Assembly (NCBI GenBank): GCA_023014485.1
Contig: JAJOZX010005637.1
Span: 1-64,000, forward strand
Direction: 5' to 3'
Length of the DNA stretch: 64,000 nt
DNA from: Bathynomus jamesi
Lineage: Eukaryota; Arthropoda; Malacostraca; Isopoda; Cirolanidae
The position numbers and the translations under genes were made by a program. This document shows, piece by piece, positions 1 through 11,094 of the stretch (position 1 is its first letter; each line of letters starts with the position of its first letter). Below the pieces are notes generated by a model. The model was not told the DNA's origin and made no database searches. It saw only the letters and a program-made list of their open reading frames with translations.

Positions 1-1690
1 GAACACAAAGATATAGTTAGAGATTCTATGAGTCAGAAGAGGTTAGTCGTATGTGTCCTGGCCAAAGGATTGCGTGAAGTTATCAGTGCTGAGTTGCAAT
101 GAAGGTGCAAAACGATTGTCCTCGGGAATTTAAGAGAGATGTTTGAACTATATAAAAATGATGAAAAGAATCCCAAAATAGGATTTTCCACATTTGCAAA
201 ATTACGGCCATCATATTGTGTGCTTGCCGGTAGTGTGGGACTCATTCTGTCTGTGTCTGCACATACCATCAAAATCCAAAATTGCAGCTGGCTGCATTGG
301 AGAAAGAGGTCTTTCATACAAGGATCTTATGGATTACAGTGTCTGCAGTACAGAAAGAGAGACTTGCATGATGCAACTTTGCAATGATTGCCCAAGAGAA
401 TAGGGTGTCCTGGATTTTCTTGAGTTACTTGACAGTGTGAAACAGCTCCAAATGAAATATCTTACAAGCAATGGGTGACTGTTGACCGTTGTGCAATGGG
501 TAACTGTTGACCGTTGTACAATGGTTGATAAGGTGGAGCCACTTCATGAATACTTATCATCCCTAAGCATGAAAATATCCCGCATGGTTCGTCATCACTT
601 TGTTGCTCAGCAACAATCACAGTACTTCAAGCAGTTGAAAGAAACACTACCACCTCAGAGCGAGGTAGTTATAGTAGGTGATTTCTCTGAGAATTATTCT
701 TTCATTGTCCAGGATGCTGCCCAAGGGTTTCACTGGGACAATTCACAGTGTACAGTTTCACACCTTTTGTCATCTATTATAGATCATCTGCAGACCAGAA
801 CTTAGCCATTTTAGTGTCTGTTTCTTATCTGCATCACTAAAACACAACACTATAAGGTTTACTCATTCATATTGAAGCTTATGACATATGTTAAATTCAG
901 ATGCCCACAATTGAAGAGGTGCACTATTTCTCAGATGGATGTGCTGGCCAATATAAGAAACGATACAACTTCACAAATCTCTGTTACCATGAAGAGGATT
1001 TTGGTCGTCTTGTGAATGGCACTTCTTTGCTACATCCCATGGCAAATGCATGTGATGGGATTGGAGGAACAGTGAAAAGAGCTACTGCTCGTGCCAGTTT
1101 GCAGAGAAACTACAGAGAGGCAAATCTTACACCAGAACACATGTTTCAGTTTTGTGAAGAAACTTGAGCAAGAGATAAATTTTTTCTTTGTAACTACAGC
1201 TGATTTGAAAGATGCAGAAGAACGGTTGGAACATCGATTCAAGGATAGTAGGGCTATTCCTGGAACTCAGAAATATCATAGATTTGTTCCCCTAAACAGG
1301 AAGAACTGATGGTGTATCCCATTTCAAGTGGCATTGGAGAAAAGAAAAGAATAAGAAAAGTCATTTTACTAATGAACCTGCAATGCTTGGTAACCTAAAA
1401 TGTGTCAAACCAGGAGAGTATTTTGGCTGCATTTATGACATGCAAGTTTGGTATGGAATTGTGGAGGAATATTGTGAAGAGTTTTGATGATTTCACTGTG
1501 AACCTTCTACATCCCTCTGGGTCATCAGGATCAAGTGCATATTATTATCCATCAAACAAGGATTCATGTGCAGTGCCAGGACATCATATATTAACTGTAA
1601 TGAGTTGTCCTACCTAAGAGGAGGCAGCAGAATTCAATACATTTTCCACAAAAGAAATTGATGAGAGCATCGAGCATGCAAAAATTGTAT
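1..1690 (+). pseudogene. Decayed gene of a transposon-type protein family (FSDGxxxQYK motif)
   Basis: Several frames on the plus strand give consecutive pieces of one protein. The first piece (about 139-400) contains GFSTFAKLRPSYCVLAGS. The second (482-805) contains VVIVGDFSENYSFIVQDAAQ. The third (901-1167) contains VHYFSDGCAGQYKKRYNF and CDGIGGTVKRATARASLQR. The fourth (1402-1617) contains YYYPSNKDSCAVPGHHIL. I recognise this order of motifs from a protein family repeated in many invertebrate genomes and usually left unnamed. The spaced acidic residues suggest a DDE-type nuclease, but that is inference. The pieces are separated by frameshifts and stops, and the 5' end is outside the window, so the copy is dead. 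Confidence 0.6.
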
Positions 1691-2405
1691 TAGGCTAGCA
1701 CATGAATCCTCTAAGTAGGTCTTCCCCTTTCACTATTATAACTATTATTGCCAGTGTAGATTAGCAGTGAAATACAATTTACATTTTTTGCCTTTGTTTT
1801 ATATCTATAAAAAAATGTAATTTTAATTCTATAGGTCAAATTGAGCTTAAGTGTGAAAAAATAGGTAGAATTGACGCACAACTTATGAATATGGTGTTCA
1901 CTTATATGTTAGTTACATGAAAATACTAACATAAACAAACTTTTTTTGATTCTAATAGCCAATGCCTATGCCTTCATTTTTTACATTTAAAAAAAAAAAT
2001 TCTCATTTGATACCCCAGAGGTCAAATCGTGACCTCAAATTTTGGTTACAGTGTAACTTTTTTATTTTTCAACCTAGAGTTCTAAAACTTGCATATTTGG
2101 ATTCCTTGTCGTTTTCTGATCTAAATATACTGTATATACTTTTATATAATTGTGACCATTATTACCCAAGTTATGGGTCGCCAAATGTTAGTGACCTCGC
2201 AAGTGACCTCAAATTTCCCGAGGTCATATCTCTTGAACCGTTGGTCGGATTGACCTTATAATTTCAGAAATGGATTCAGGGCCTACAAACTCCCTATAAA
2301 CCAAATTTCAGCAAAATCTGAGAGATGAGGGTGTTAGGCACTGGTTGATCTGACAGAGAATGACCCTAATATGCTGAAGTGTTCTTCAAGGCCATGACGA
2401 GTTAT
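1691..2405. other. Non-coding spacer with many AGGTCA/TGACCT half-sites
   Basis: I see no gene here. The stretch 2,010-2,260 repeats the hexamer TGACCT or its complement AGGTCA several times, for example GTGACCTCAAATTT near 2,030 and again near 2,202, with AGGTCA near 2,221. Similar words recur at 3,890-4,060. This may be a decayed repeat subunit or a cluster of nuclear-receptor-like half-sites; nothing here tells which. Confidence 0.4.
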
Positions 2406-2409
2406 TTCA

Positions 2410-3545
2410 ATGAACACACAACAAGAGTTGATGTCATCTTTGATCGGTACGCAGTGGAAGAATCGATCAAAGCAGTTACCAGGACAAAGCGTGCAAGCAA
2501 GAAGAAACCAATTCGGAGTCATTGATGGCCCACAAGTCCCACTGCCTGAAGTGTGGAAAAACTTCATGGCCCTGGATACAAACAAGGCTGACCTAACCTT
2601 GTTTCTGTCTAACGTCATCACTGAGAAGGGCAGAGATCTTCAAGAAGGATGTCAGCTGGTGACAGGGGGTGGCTTCTCTGAAGCAACTGAAGTACGGTCA
2701 ACCAGGCGACATTGCGTTCCACTGCATAGCAACCATGAAGAGGCGGACACCAGGCTCATCCTTCACTCATGTGATGCAGCGTCCCAGGGCTATGAACGAA
2801 TACTGGTAGTGTGCAGAGATACTGATGTAATGGTGCTGCTGATTCACTTCGTTTGCACCAAGGTCGCTGAAGTGTGGATGCTGTGCGGAACGGCCAAGAA
2901 CCGAAAATGCTACCCCGTGCACGATGTATTCAAGAGTTTGTCGCCTCCAGTTAGGAACAATCTGGTCAGCTTCCACACTTTGACCAGGTGTGACACAGTC
3001 TCGTCCTTCACTGGTCATGGAAAAAAGAAGGTTGGAAGGTGTTCAGTGACCACCCACTCCTGCTGCACGCCATTGGTCGAGATGGGGATGTCGCAGATGT
3101 TGAGAAGTCTGTGTATCATTTGTATGGCACCCCCGGAACAACACACAGTTGATGACGCCAGAGTTCACCTTTTTGGGAAGGCCAAGAAACTCTGGAAATG
3201 CTCCCACCGACAAAGGATGCTCTGGAGCTCCACGCCAAGCGGGCAAACTATCAGGCCAAATATGGCTCCAGGCTGACAAAGAGCACGTAGATGTTGAAGA
3301 TCCGGTGGACACTTCAACCTGGAAGTTGGAAGATGGGAGCCTCCTACCAGTGTGGACAAGACTTCCTCCAATCCATGAAGCCTGCCTGGAGCTTGTTGCT
3401 TGTGGTTGCAAGAAAAAGTTCAAGACAGCTAGATGCATCTGCTTCAGAAAAGGATGAAGTGTACGACAGCTTGTGGTTGTGACGACAGCGGTTGCTGTAA
3501 CCCAGCTGGACAGTAGATCTATGTCTCTCTTCTAGGCTGAAATCG
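2410..3545 (+). pseudogene. Transposon-type protein with HEEADTR and DTDV motifs, frameshifted
   Basis: The main frame (2,410-3,276, 288 codons) carries SNHEEADTRLILHSCDAA, then ILVVCRDTDVMVLL, then FHTLTRCDTVSSFTGHGKK. After about 3,050-3,150 the homology moves to another frame (3,149-3,457), which carries IWLQADKEHVDVEDP, LPPIHEACLELVACGCKK and a cysteine-rich tail. This order of motifs belongs to a protein family found in many copies in invertebrate genomes, here broken by at least one frameshift. The conserved E, D and D residues resemble the acidic set of PIN-like nucleases, but I cannot assign a function. It follows another decayed repeat gene on the same strand, and the two might be parts of one element. 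Confidence 0.6.
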
Positions 3546-4226
3546 AAAGAAGCTGGAATGTGCTGTAAGGAACTAATAACTCTGTTCTTAAGTGATTGCA
3601 ATCCACACAATTGTGACTGTCAGTGCAGCATTTCGGTGCTGTTCATCAAGAAACGTGAACTTGTAGATGTTACTAGTGTGTAAACTGTATAGTTATGGGG
3701 CTATATTTACTGCTTTGTGATTTAGTTGTGATAATTCTGTTACTGTGAGTACTTAATTCATGCCATCAAACTCATTAGGCACTAATCATGTAAAAATAAA
3801 TTGTTTTGACAAACGGACTTGCTCAATTTTTTTTTTCGCCAATTAAAATAAAAAATCATAAATTTTTAGCACAATTTCGGTTGTGATTAACTTGAATTTG
3901 ACCTTAAGTTGGTAATTCGTATGGAATAAGCGTGTCATCATACTTCTTTATCACTAGGTGTGGCAAAATGAAACATTTGGTCAAACCAATTGACTCAGAA
4001 TATTTTTTTTAAATTAAAATTAGAAAATATCATTTTTTGCACAGTTTGACCTCGAAAATGACCTTCAAAGCCAAAAGCGAGAGTGGCATCCACCTGCATT
4101 TTATTCCTCACCCACAAGTACATTGATTTAGCATGGGTGCCAGCTATTAACAAAAAACGCCGTTCAAAGTCGATTTTTGAATTTTGGCCGGTCCACTATT
4201 AAGTAAAAACTAAAAATTTTAAATAA
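3546..4226. other. AT-rich spacer, no gene seen
   Basis: AT-rich sequence with homopolymer runs and further TGACCT words (near 3,898 and 4,047). No coding signal on either strand. Confidence 0.5.
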
Positions 4227-4234
4227 AATTGCTC

Positions 4235-4395
4235 GGAGCAAGTGTAGTTTACGTCCCCCTGTGGTGCCTAGTGTAGTTTACGTTCCCCTACATTATCCTA
4301 GTGTAGTTTACGTTCCCCATCTTTGTCCATGTATACCTAATCAAATTAAACGTTAAAACTAACGAAAATATTACAGCTAACCTAACCAATCGTCA

Positions 4396-4436
<41 letters not shown>

Positions 4437-4606
4437 AAACACAGACCGTGCATGGAACAAGGAACTCTTCTGGGAAAATTAAATCCACTATAGTCCGAAT
4501 AAGTAATGGTAAATGACAAATACCATAGTTTTTTTCCCTTTTTCATGATTGTTCCATGCAGGGTCTGTGTTTAACATATAATGTTCTCAGGGAACCATTC
4601 TGAGTT

Positions 4607-4652
<46 letters not shown>

Positions 4653-4826
4653 CTGATGATTGGTTAGGTTAAGTCGTAATATTTTCGTTAGTTTTAACGT
4701 TTTATTTGATGGATTCATTTAAAAAATGTCTCCTAAAGATCCTAGTGTAGTTGACGTTCCCCAACTTTGACCGAGTGTAGTTCGTGTCCCCTTTTCCGTC
4801 AGGGGGACATAAACTACACTTGCTCC
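4235..4826. mobile_element. 592-bp hAT-type MITE with 27-bp TIRs and perfect 8-bp TSD
   Basis: The ends are inverted copies of GGAGCAAGTGTAGTTTACGT extended by CCCCCTG, with one mismatch over 27 bp. Both sides are flanked by the identical octamer AATTGCTC (4,227-4,234 and 4,827-4,834), which fits hAT-type insertion. Direct repeats of a GTGTAGTTTACGTTCCCC-type word follow the left TIR three times, and two variants precede the right TIR. The centre has nested inverted repeats: an outer pair around AACGTTAAAACTAACGAAAA, two (TA)n arrays, and an inner pair around GTTAAACACAGACC. It has no coding capacity. Confidence 0.85.
4433..4580. repeat. Inner hairpin nested in the MITE
   Basis: GTTAAACACAGACCGTGCAT at the left pairs with the complement of ATGCAGGGTCTGTGTTTAAC at the right, about 100 bp apart. 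It lies directly after a (TA)n array, so it may be a small element that inserted into the array. Confidence 0.65.
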
Positions 4827-4865
4827 AATTGCTCTTTGCACTTAGTATTAAAAAAACGAAAATTA

Positions 4866-5318
4866 CACAGGTCAACAAAAAAATTTTTTTTTTTCGTTGC
4901 CAAGGAAATTCGTACGAATTTAGGGTATTTTGGGGTTGCTGAATTCCAAAATGAAAGTAGTTTTTCCGATTTGGCTCTGGTTCTTGAGATAATGAATACC
5001 CTCAATTAATAGGAAACGTAACCATAACGCGTGCATATGGGAAACTACCGGAACATTCTAGATGGTGAGACCGAATAAAATGCCATTATGTATTTCATGT
5101 GTTTACTTTTGTATGATTTGAGACAATTTCAATGCGATTTGTAAGTAGGCTCCGCCTGAACATTAAATTTTTTGCATTTTTACGTGTTTCAATGGTACCA
5201 ATTATCTCATAAATTAGAGCCAATCTAGCAAAACCGATGTCATATTCGGAATCAGCACCACAAAGTTACCCCAAAATCACTCTAATATGATTGGCAATAA
5301 AATGAGTGTTGACCAGTG
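4866..5318. mobile_element. MITE-like element with about 110-bp diverged inverted ends
   Basis: The left arm begins CACAGGTCAACA and runs through CGTTGCCAAGGAA and TTTTGGGGTTGCTGAATTCC. The reverse complement of the right arm begins CACTGGTCAACA and runs through TTGCCAATCAT and TTTTGGGGTAACTTTG. The match is imperfect but co-linear over about 110 bp. No clear target duplication was found, and there is no coding sequence. Confidence 0.5.
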
Positions 5319-5619
5319 TTATTGAACAGAATACACTAAAATAAATCGTGAATAAAAAATTACAAAATGCCTAAAGGAAATGGAATGAAAAGCACAGGGT
5401 TACCAATTTCGTTACAATATAAATAAATAACGTTGTTACCGTTACAAAATACGTAACGGCGTTACTCCCAACACTGCTTTCACATTTGGGTTGCTGTTGG
5501 GTGGTATGGTGTAATAGGTCCCTGCTTTTTTGAGAACGAAACTAGAAAGCACAAATAGATGCTATAAGAGTTCTACTTACCACAACTAAGTAGTTTGTCC
5601 CATAAAAGAAATAACTGCA
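5319..5619. other. Spacer, no gene seen
   Basis: AT-rich sequence with several GTTAC/CGTTAC words around 5,400-5,470. Nothing coding. Confidence 0.4.
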
Positions 5620-5916
5620 TTACCACAGATTCACAGTGGCTTCAGCAGGATGGAGCACCTCCACACACTGCTCGTGAAACTCAAAACTTTTTGAGGAACC
5701 ATTTTTCCGGAAGATTAATCTCCCTTCATGAGCCAGTGGAATGGCCCCCATACTCACCTACCACACACACACCCTGACTTTTTTTGTGGGTTTACTTAAA
5801 AGACAGGATCTATTCTACAAGCCTAAGACACTTAAAGACCTAAAGACCTATGAGTTAATCAACAACATCCCAGCTGAGCCATTTCCAAAATTATGTCAAA
5901 CATTTGTGTAAAGTTG
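5620..5916 (+). pseudogene. Mariner/Tc-type transposase, C-terminal remnant
   Basis: The translated fragment contains WLQQDGAPPHTARETQNFL, where the D before GAPPH is the second catalytic aspartate of IS630-Tc1-mariner transposases. It is followed by EPVEWPPYSP. A frameshift at about 5,760 then moves the match to a frame containing the DFFxW block and LKDLKTYELINNIPAEP. The N-terminal half and the TIRs are missing, so this is a truncated, inactive copy. Confidence 0.75.
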
Positions 5917-6104
5917 AATATTGTGTTAGAAAAAATGACAATTACACTGTTGTTTAATTAAAATTAATAAACTCCTATGTTTTACATACCTATTGTGTTT
6001 GTCTTTGTTTATACTCTACATCACTTTTTTAGCTTAGAACATTTATTTAGAAATAAGGACCTTTTGGGGGGGGGGGGGGACACCTAGTATATAGGCAATA
6101 ATTG

Positions 6105-6260
6105 GCTCCACCAGGGTTCAAACACACCACCTCTTGGATGGGAAGTGAGGACGCTCGCCACGGTTTTTAAATGTGTGACAGGCTGTGTTAACTTTTATCC
6201 TGTCGTAACGTAATGGTTAGCGCCCTCAGCTTCCATTCCCTGGCAGAATGCAAAATCATG
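6105..6260. repeat. tRNA-derived SINE head fragments, two orientations
   Basis: On the plus strand 6,205-6,245 contains CGTAATGGTTAGCGCCCTCA, which has the form of a pol III A box in tRNA-derived SINEs. On the minus strand 6,105-6,165 contains GGTGTGTTTGAACCCTGG, a B-box-like word. Both are fragments next to a G-rich run (6,065-6,078). A complete tRNA gene is not present. Confidence 0.45.
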
Positions 6261-6723
6261 CATGTTTACGTATGATATATATATATTATATATAAGGGTC
6301 AACGTACCAGCTCATCGCTAATGGAATAAAATACACTGCATCGTCAAATATAAACATAAAAATAGCGGAGTATTCCTCTATGCCTGAAGGGTGTACAGAA
6401 AGTGTGTCTTTCCTCGCAAGAATGACCCGGGAGAGGTGAGATACACCTTTCTCCTCGTTACCTCTCAGTAGCGAAGGAACATTTTTGTTTTTACGCAGCA
6501 CACATACATGAAATATTACTATAGTAATTGTTCCTCATCCTATTGTCTTTTGGCAATCTACCTATCTACCTTTAGCAGCTTATTTACCTGTGTTTAATTT
6601 TGGCACCGAGAAAAACCCAGGCGAATTTTTGCATGGCCACAACGATGGTCGGCAAGGACAAAAGTAGAAAGTTCGTCTGCTGATAAATGCCAAATTCCCC
6701 AATTTCGCTTAAGAAAGTCTCCA
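6261..6723. other. Spacer, no gene seen
   Basis: Contains a short TA-rich run at 6,276-6,294 and no convincing coding sequence or repeat. Confidence 0.4.
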
Positions 6724-7835
6724 TTATGAGTTCCCTAAAATAAAATGTTGATAATTTTTTATCGAAATAATCACTAAACTTGATATTTCAAAACTGATCT
6801 GCTGATCTCGAACTTCCGACCTTACCCTACCATACCCTTTTTTATGCTGGAAGGAGAGGGACCAAGAGCGAATGGAATGCTCGCAAAAATGCCGCACACC
6901 ATCGAGGGAGAATGAGAGAGCCAAAATCAGGTCCAAAGTTTTCGGATTGCCTGGACACTGCGCTTGAAAGATTGGAGGTCATAGACAGGGGGAAAGATGG
7001 ACTAAGGAAGGTTGTTCCAGAGTTGATCGGTGGAACAGATGAAAAATTGAAAATAACGATTAACCCTTGCGTTAGAGAGGTGGGCAGAAAAGGGATGAGA
7101 ATGTGTAGAAAATCTGTTACGGTGTGTTCTCCTTAAAGGAGGAGGCATGCAGTTAGAGAGTTCAAAAGGGTAGTGCCCGTTATAATAGCGATAGTAAAGA
7201 AAGAGTTAGGCAATATTGCGGCAAAGAGAGAAAGATTGAAAACAGTCAGTAAGAGGGAGGGGAATTGATGAGACGAAAAGCCTTTGATTCCAGTCAGTCA
7301 AGTAGAGCTGTTTGCTGAGCCACCCTACACATGAGAAGCGTACTCTATACAGGGGCGGACAAGACTCCAGTACAGAGACACCTAAGCCGTTTTAGAAAGA
7401 GAGTATATGTAATCTTTCCAGAAAAGATCACGAGAAAAGGAAACACCAAGAATGTTAAGAGAAGAGGAAGGATTGAGTTATGTATTGTTGAAGATAATGG
7501 GATAGTCGTGTGGAAAATTGTGACAAGTAGCCAGATGAAGGAACTGAGTTTCTGAGTCATCGAAAGCCACAGGGTTTGCTCTGCCCCAATCAGAGATAGT
7601 AGAAAGATCAGAGGTCAGATGCGCCAAAGCCATCTCACACGAAGCATGGAATGAATGTTGAGAGGGACGCTTTATGAGGCGGGTGGAGAACTGAAAGGTG
7701 GAATCATCGGCAGAGGAGTGGATAGGACAGTAAGTGCGACTTAAAAGATTATTGATAAATCAAAGGAAACGAGTGGGGACAGGACGGAACCCTCAGGCAC
7801 ATCACTGTTAATATCTTTAAGAGAAGAAGTGGCCA
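6724..7835 (-). pseudogene. Jockey-like LINE, 3' part of the reverse transcriptase ORF
   Basis: On the minus strand the end near 7,790 encodes DVPEGSVLSPLV, matching the VPQGSVLSP block of non-LTR reverse transcriptases. Downstream frames contain WGRANPVAFDDSETQFLHL, ISRDLFWKDY-like and LVRPCIEYASHVWGG blocks typical of the C-terminal half of jockey-group ORF2. Many frameshifts and stops show it is dead. A related fragment lies at 49,440-49,990. Confidence 0.65.
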
Positions 7836-8448
7836 TATACAACCGTAGCTATAGATCGGCCTACCCTACCCTACTCTAACCCAGCCTAGCTTAACGTAAC
7901 TTATCTTACCTAAATAATGTAATTTAACCTAACCTAGTCTGGACCGAAATGGGAAATCCGTGTATGTAACTGGGAATGACCTAAAGTGGGAATTAGAGAC
8001 CGATTTGAGAAAAACTTCATAAGATTCTCACTTTCTTCGGCGAAGAATCAAGTGGGAATAATCAACACTGAGAAGATACCGCAATGAAAACTTACGATTT
8101 ACGCCAACTACAATCCCACGTTCTTTAACTAAGAGTTTCCGTACTCTTTTCGATTTATAGAGTAATAATAATCAGGACGACCGACAGAAATCGACAGACA
8201 TTTTCGGGCCAGGTGCATATTTAAAGAACCGGGGCACTTCTTATTTTCTCTTACGGGTGCGTGCCTGCTTCTCCGACCCCCTTGACACACCAAACCTGGT
8301 ACATCTGTACTGGTTGTACCCCTTTGTTGGCTATAGTTACCTTAAGTCCGAGGGAATGAAATGACAATCCCTTATCAAATAATCTCACTTGTAATAAGGG
8401 ATTTATAATTATCAGATTTGAGCAGGTAAAGGTATGAAAATAAATACA
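7836..8448. other. Spacer with degenerate CCTAA-like words
   Basis: The stretch 7,857-7,945 repeats CTACCCTACCCTACTCTAAC and AACCTAACCT-like words, loosely like the arthropod telomere unit TTAGG. It is too irregular to call a telomeric array. The rest shows no gene. Confidence 0.35.
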
Positions 8449-8800
8449 TTAATAAAAAATTAACCTATAAGATACTAACTTAATATAAATAAAATGCCAC
8501 TCTAAGAATTGGTAAAGAGGGTGGGGTGTCAGTGACGAGCCTGCTGTACGTAATCTGGCTCGAGCCATTGCTCCTTCTAAAGGGGACCATTTTTTTCCCC
8601 AGTTGGCGGCGTTAACGCCAATCTCAGCATTATAGGTTTTATATGGGGGGTGTTTGATGGGGTTGTTAACCTCCTTCGCAACATCTAAGGTCATATGATT
8701 AAGGGGACCTACAGTTTTACGTAGGATCGAACCATGGGTCGCTACATCATCTGGACGCGGAGGATGGTCCCCCATCCAACTATTCTCCAGTCCCAATATC
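8449..8800. repeat. Dispersed repeat, second partial copy near 49,080
   Basis: The core TCAGTGACGAGCCTGCTGTA at about 8,529 recurs with changes at about 49,097 (TCAGTGACGAACCCGCTGCA) and similarity continues for roughly 70 bp, including TAAAGGGGAC against TAAAGGAGAC. A 115-codon minus-strand frame exists here but I recognise no protein in it, so I treat the interval as a repeat only. Confidence 0.45.
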
Positions 8801-8923
8801 GCTTAACTTCACTAATCGACGAGACGTGGCGTTACGACATTGGCCACGACGTTACTCTTTATTTTATGGAGGGAAACTGCTTGTCGAATATCATTTTTTT
8901 TTATGAATTCTAAAACTTATTTC

Positions 8924-9127
8924 GGAGCTATTGAAGAATAGGGACCCCAGCCTTCTTTAGTTAGCTTTATAAGGCTAACTAACAAAAATATCATGACCTA
9001 ACCTAACCAATCGTCAAGGGCGTACAGTTAACCTAACGACTGGTTAGGTTTAGGTCGTGCTATTTTCGTTAGTTAGCCTTATAAGCCTAACTAAAGAAGG
9101 CTGGGGTCCCTATTCTTCAATAGCTCC
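8924..9127. repeat. 204-bp near-perfect palindrome (foldback repeat, copy 1)
   Basis: The left arm starts GGAGCTATTGAAGAATAGGG and the right arm ends with its exact complement. Pairing continues inward through CCCCAGCCTTCTTTAGTTAG, TTATAAGGCTAACTAAC and AAAATATC-type words, leaving only a short loop around GGGCGTACAGTTAACC. The inner half is shared with copies at 9,799-9,998 and 34,345-34,520 and with parts of the MITE at 4,235-4,826. No coding sequence. Confidence 0.85.
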
Positions 9128-9798
9128 CTTATTTCTATTTAAGGAGTTTACAAAGTTCTTTGCCTGTAATGACCTTTTTGTAATAAATGTTATGAAACCT
9201 CTAATTTAAACTAACTTTTTTTTCTATTTTTAGCTAAAGTAATTTAATATTTGGAAAATAGATGCTAAAAAAATGGTTATCTAACCGTCACTTGTCCTTT
9301 ACACTTTAAGTAACAAAGTAAAACTGACTGGAAATAGGCTATGTTGCATTTTCATCAAGGTCAGATAGGCGGAGAAAAGTTGGGGTTGGGATGGGTGGGA
9401 TAGAGTCTAGAGAAGCGTCATTTGTTTAAAATTTAGAAAACCATTAATCCAATATATTTTTCACGAAGGTTAAAAAGGACATTGACGACAACTTCGAATA
9501 TCTCTTGAGTAGTTTTTGTATTCGATTCGACAATCACAATAAAATAGGCTGACCATATTTCCTCGAGACAAAAACGGGACATTGGGATGGCAAAAAAGAC
9601 CCGGGGGGTTATGTAATATTCTGTATTCATGAAAAAGTAAGTACATAAACAGGGACAAAATTGACATTTTTATTAAAACGACGGGACGGCCAGGAAATAT
9701 TAAAAAAACGGTACTGTGTCAGCCTACAATAAAAGCATTATAAAAAGTTTTTCGAACCAGTTTCTGAAATATTAAATTCATTTAAATATATTTTTTGG
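9128..9798. other. AT-rich spacer between two palindromes
   Basis: No gene, RNA or clear mobile element is supported. Short open frames near 9,433-9,667 have no recognisable features. Confidence 0.4.
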
Positions 9799-9998
9799 GG
9801 ATCACCTGAAGATCAGGCCCCCCAGTCTTCTTTAGTTAGCCTTATAAGGCTAACTAACGAAAATATCGTGACTTAACCTAACCAATCGTTAGGTCAACTG
9901 TATGGCCTTGACGATTAGTTAGGTTAAGTGATATTTTCGTTAGGTAGCTTTATAAGGCTAACAAAAGAAGGCTGGGGGCCTTGATCCTCAGGTGATCC
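9799..9998. repeat. 200-bp near-perfect palindrome (foldback repeat, copy 2)
   Basis: Arms GGATCACCTGAAGATCAGGC at the left and GGGCCTTGATCCTCAGGTGATCC (split here for length: GGGCCTTGAT, CCTCAGGTGATCC) at the right pair with few mismatches. The inner part, TTCTTTAGTTAGCCTTATAA to ACGAAAATATCGTGACTTAA, matches copy 1. The outermost 25 bp differ from copy 1 at about a third of positions while still pairing within this copy. Confidence 0.85.
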
Positions 9999-11094
9999 AT
10001 TTTCTTTTTTTAATTATGTCATATAATGTATTTAAAAACGTTATTACAGGCGAACAATTTCGTATAAACTTTATACAAGAATAAATTTTATAATCCATAA
10101 TAAAATAACCCTCATTCGACAAACAGGTTTCACCCTTTAAGAAACAAAACAAAAATACAGGATTCATCGAACAAAGTTACTGCGCAATATTAAATAAGTT
10201 TACCATGCCAAAAATAAGTTTTCTGTAACAACTTAAAAACTAATTACAATGGTATACTCGCAATGCGTCAAATTTAAAACAATTGGCAAAATACCTAATT
10301 TATCGTAAGAAGCGTTTGGCCAATAACAAAATAAATGAATTAAAAATAAAAATTAAAAAAATTCTAAATCGTAATACTACTAATTTCGAATTTAATGTAA
10401 ATTTAAATTTAGTTTCAACACAGTTTCACCCAAAATATTGTTGTCCCTCAAACCAAAAAATATTCAATAAATTTGATTCATTTTCCAAATTTAAATTAGT
10501 CACGCTAAAATTATGTACAATTGATGATAGTTTTTATTTAATCACATTCACGACTTTTAATGACTTTGAGGAAAAGAAATCTATATAATATATACAGTAT
10601 ATACTAATATCCACGTGGATAAGCCTTCAACGGAAGCGCATCATCACCAAAAAGGTCGGAAAGCAAACTGATGAGAAAATATTGGCAGAGAGCCTTTTTT
10701 AATTAATTAGACAAACAATATTTGATTCAGGGACCAAAAGTATGTGATAAAGACTGTATGATAACTTAACACAAAGTTATCCCATAATTTAAAATGACGT
10801 TACAGACATAATAAAATTGAAAAGATTCAAACGAGTATTTTTTTTGGTATTCATGGGAGTCTCCCCACTCTCGCAAGCACAAAACACACACACACACACA
10901 CGGAGATAGTGATATGGCACTTTTTGTTTTCGTCCCTCAAAACATAGATTCACTGAATCATGATATATGAAATGGTAAAGAATGGTGAAAAATTTAGATA
11001 TTGATGACTTAAATAACACTAAAATCACATTGTAGATATCGTACTTCTAATTCCTTTTTATTTTTTCACTATATATATATACACACACCTTACC
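9999..11094. other. AT-rich spacer with a (CA)n microsatellite
   Basis: Contains a short (CA)n run at about 10,885-10,900 and long AT-rich tracts. The 101-codon frame at 10,283-10,588 is asparagine/lysine rich and looks like chance coding in AT-rich sequence. Confidence 0.4.

Noticed and set aside
7857..7945. Possible telomeric TTAGG/CCTAA array
   Set aside because: Words are irregular and mixed with unrelated bases; no continuous array.
8449..8796. 115-codon minus-strand frame as a gene
   Set aside because: A repeated copy near 49,080 does not keep the frame, and no domain is recognised.
10283..10588. 101-codon plus-strand frame rich in N, K and F
   Set aside because: Composition follows the local AT bias; no motif, no neighbour and no start context.
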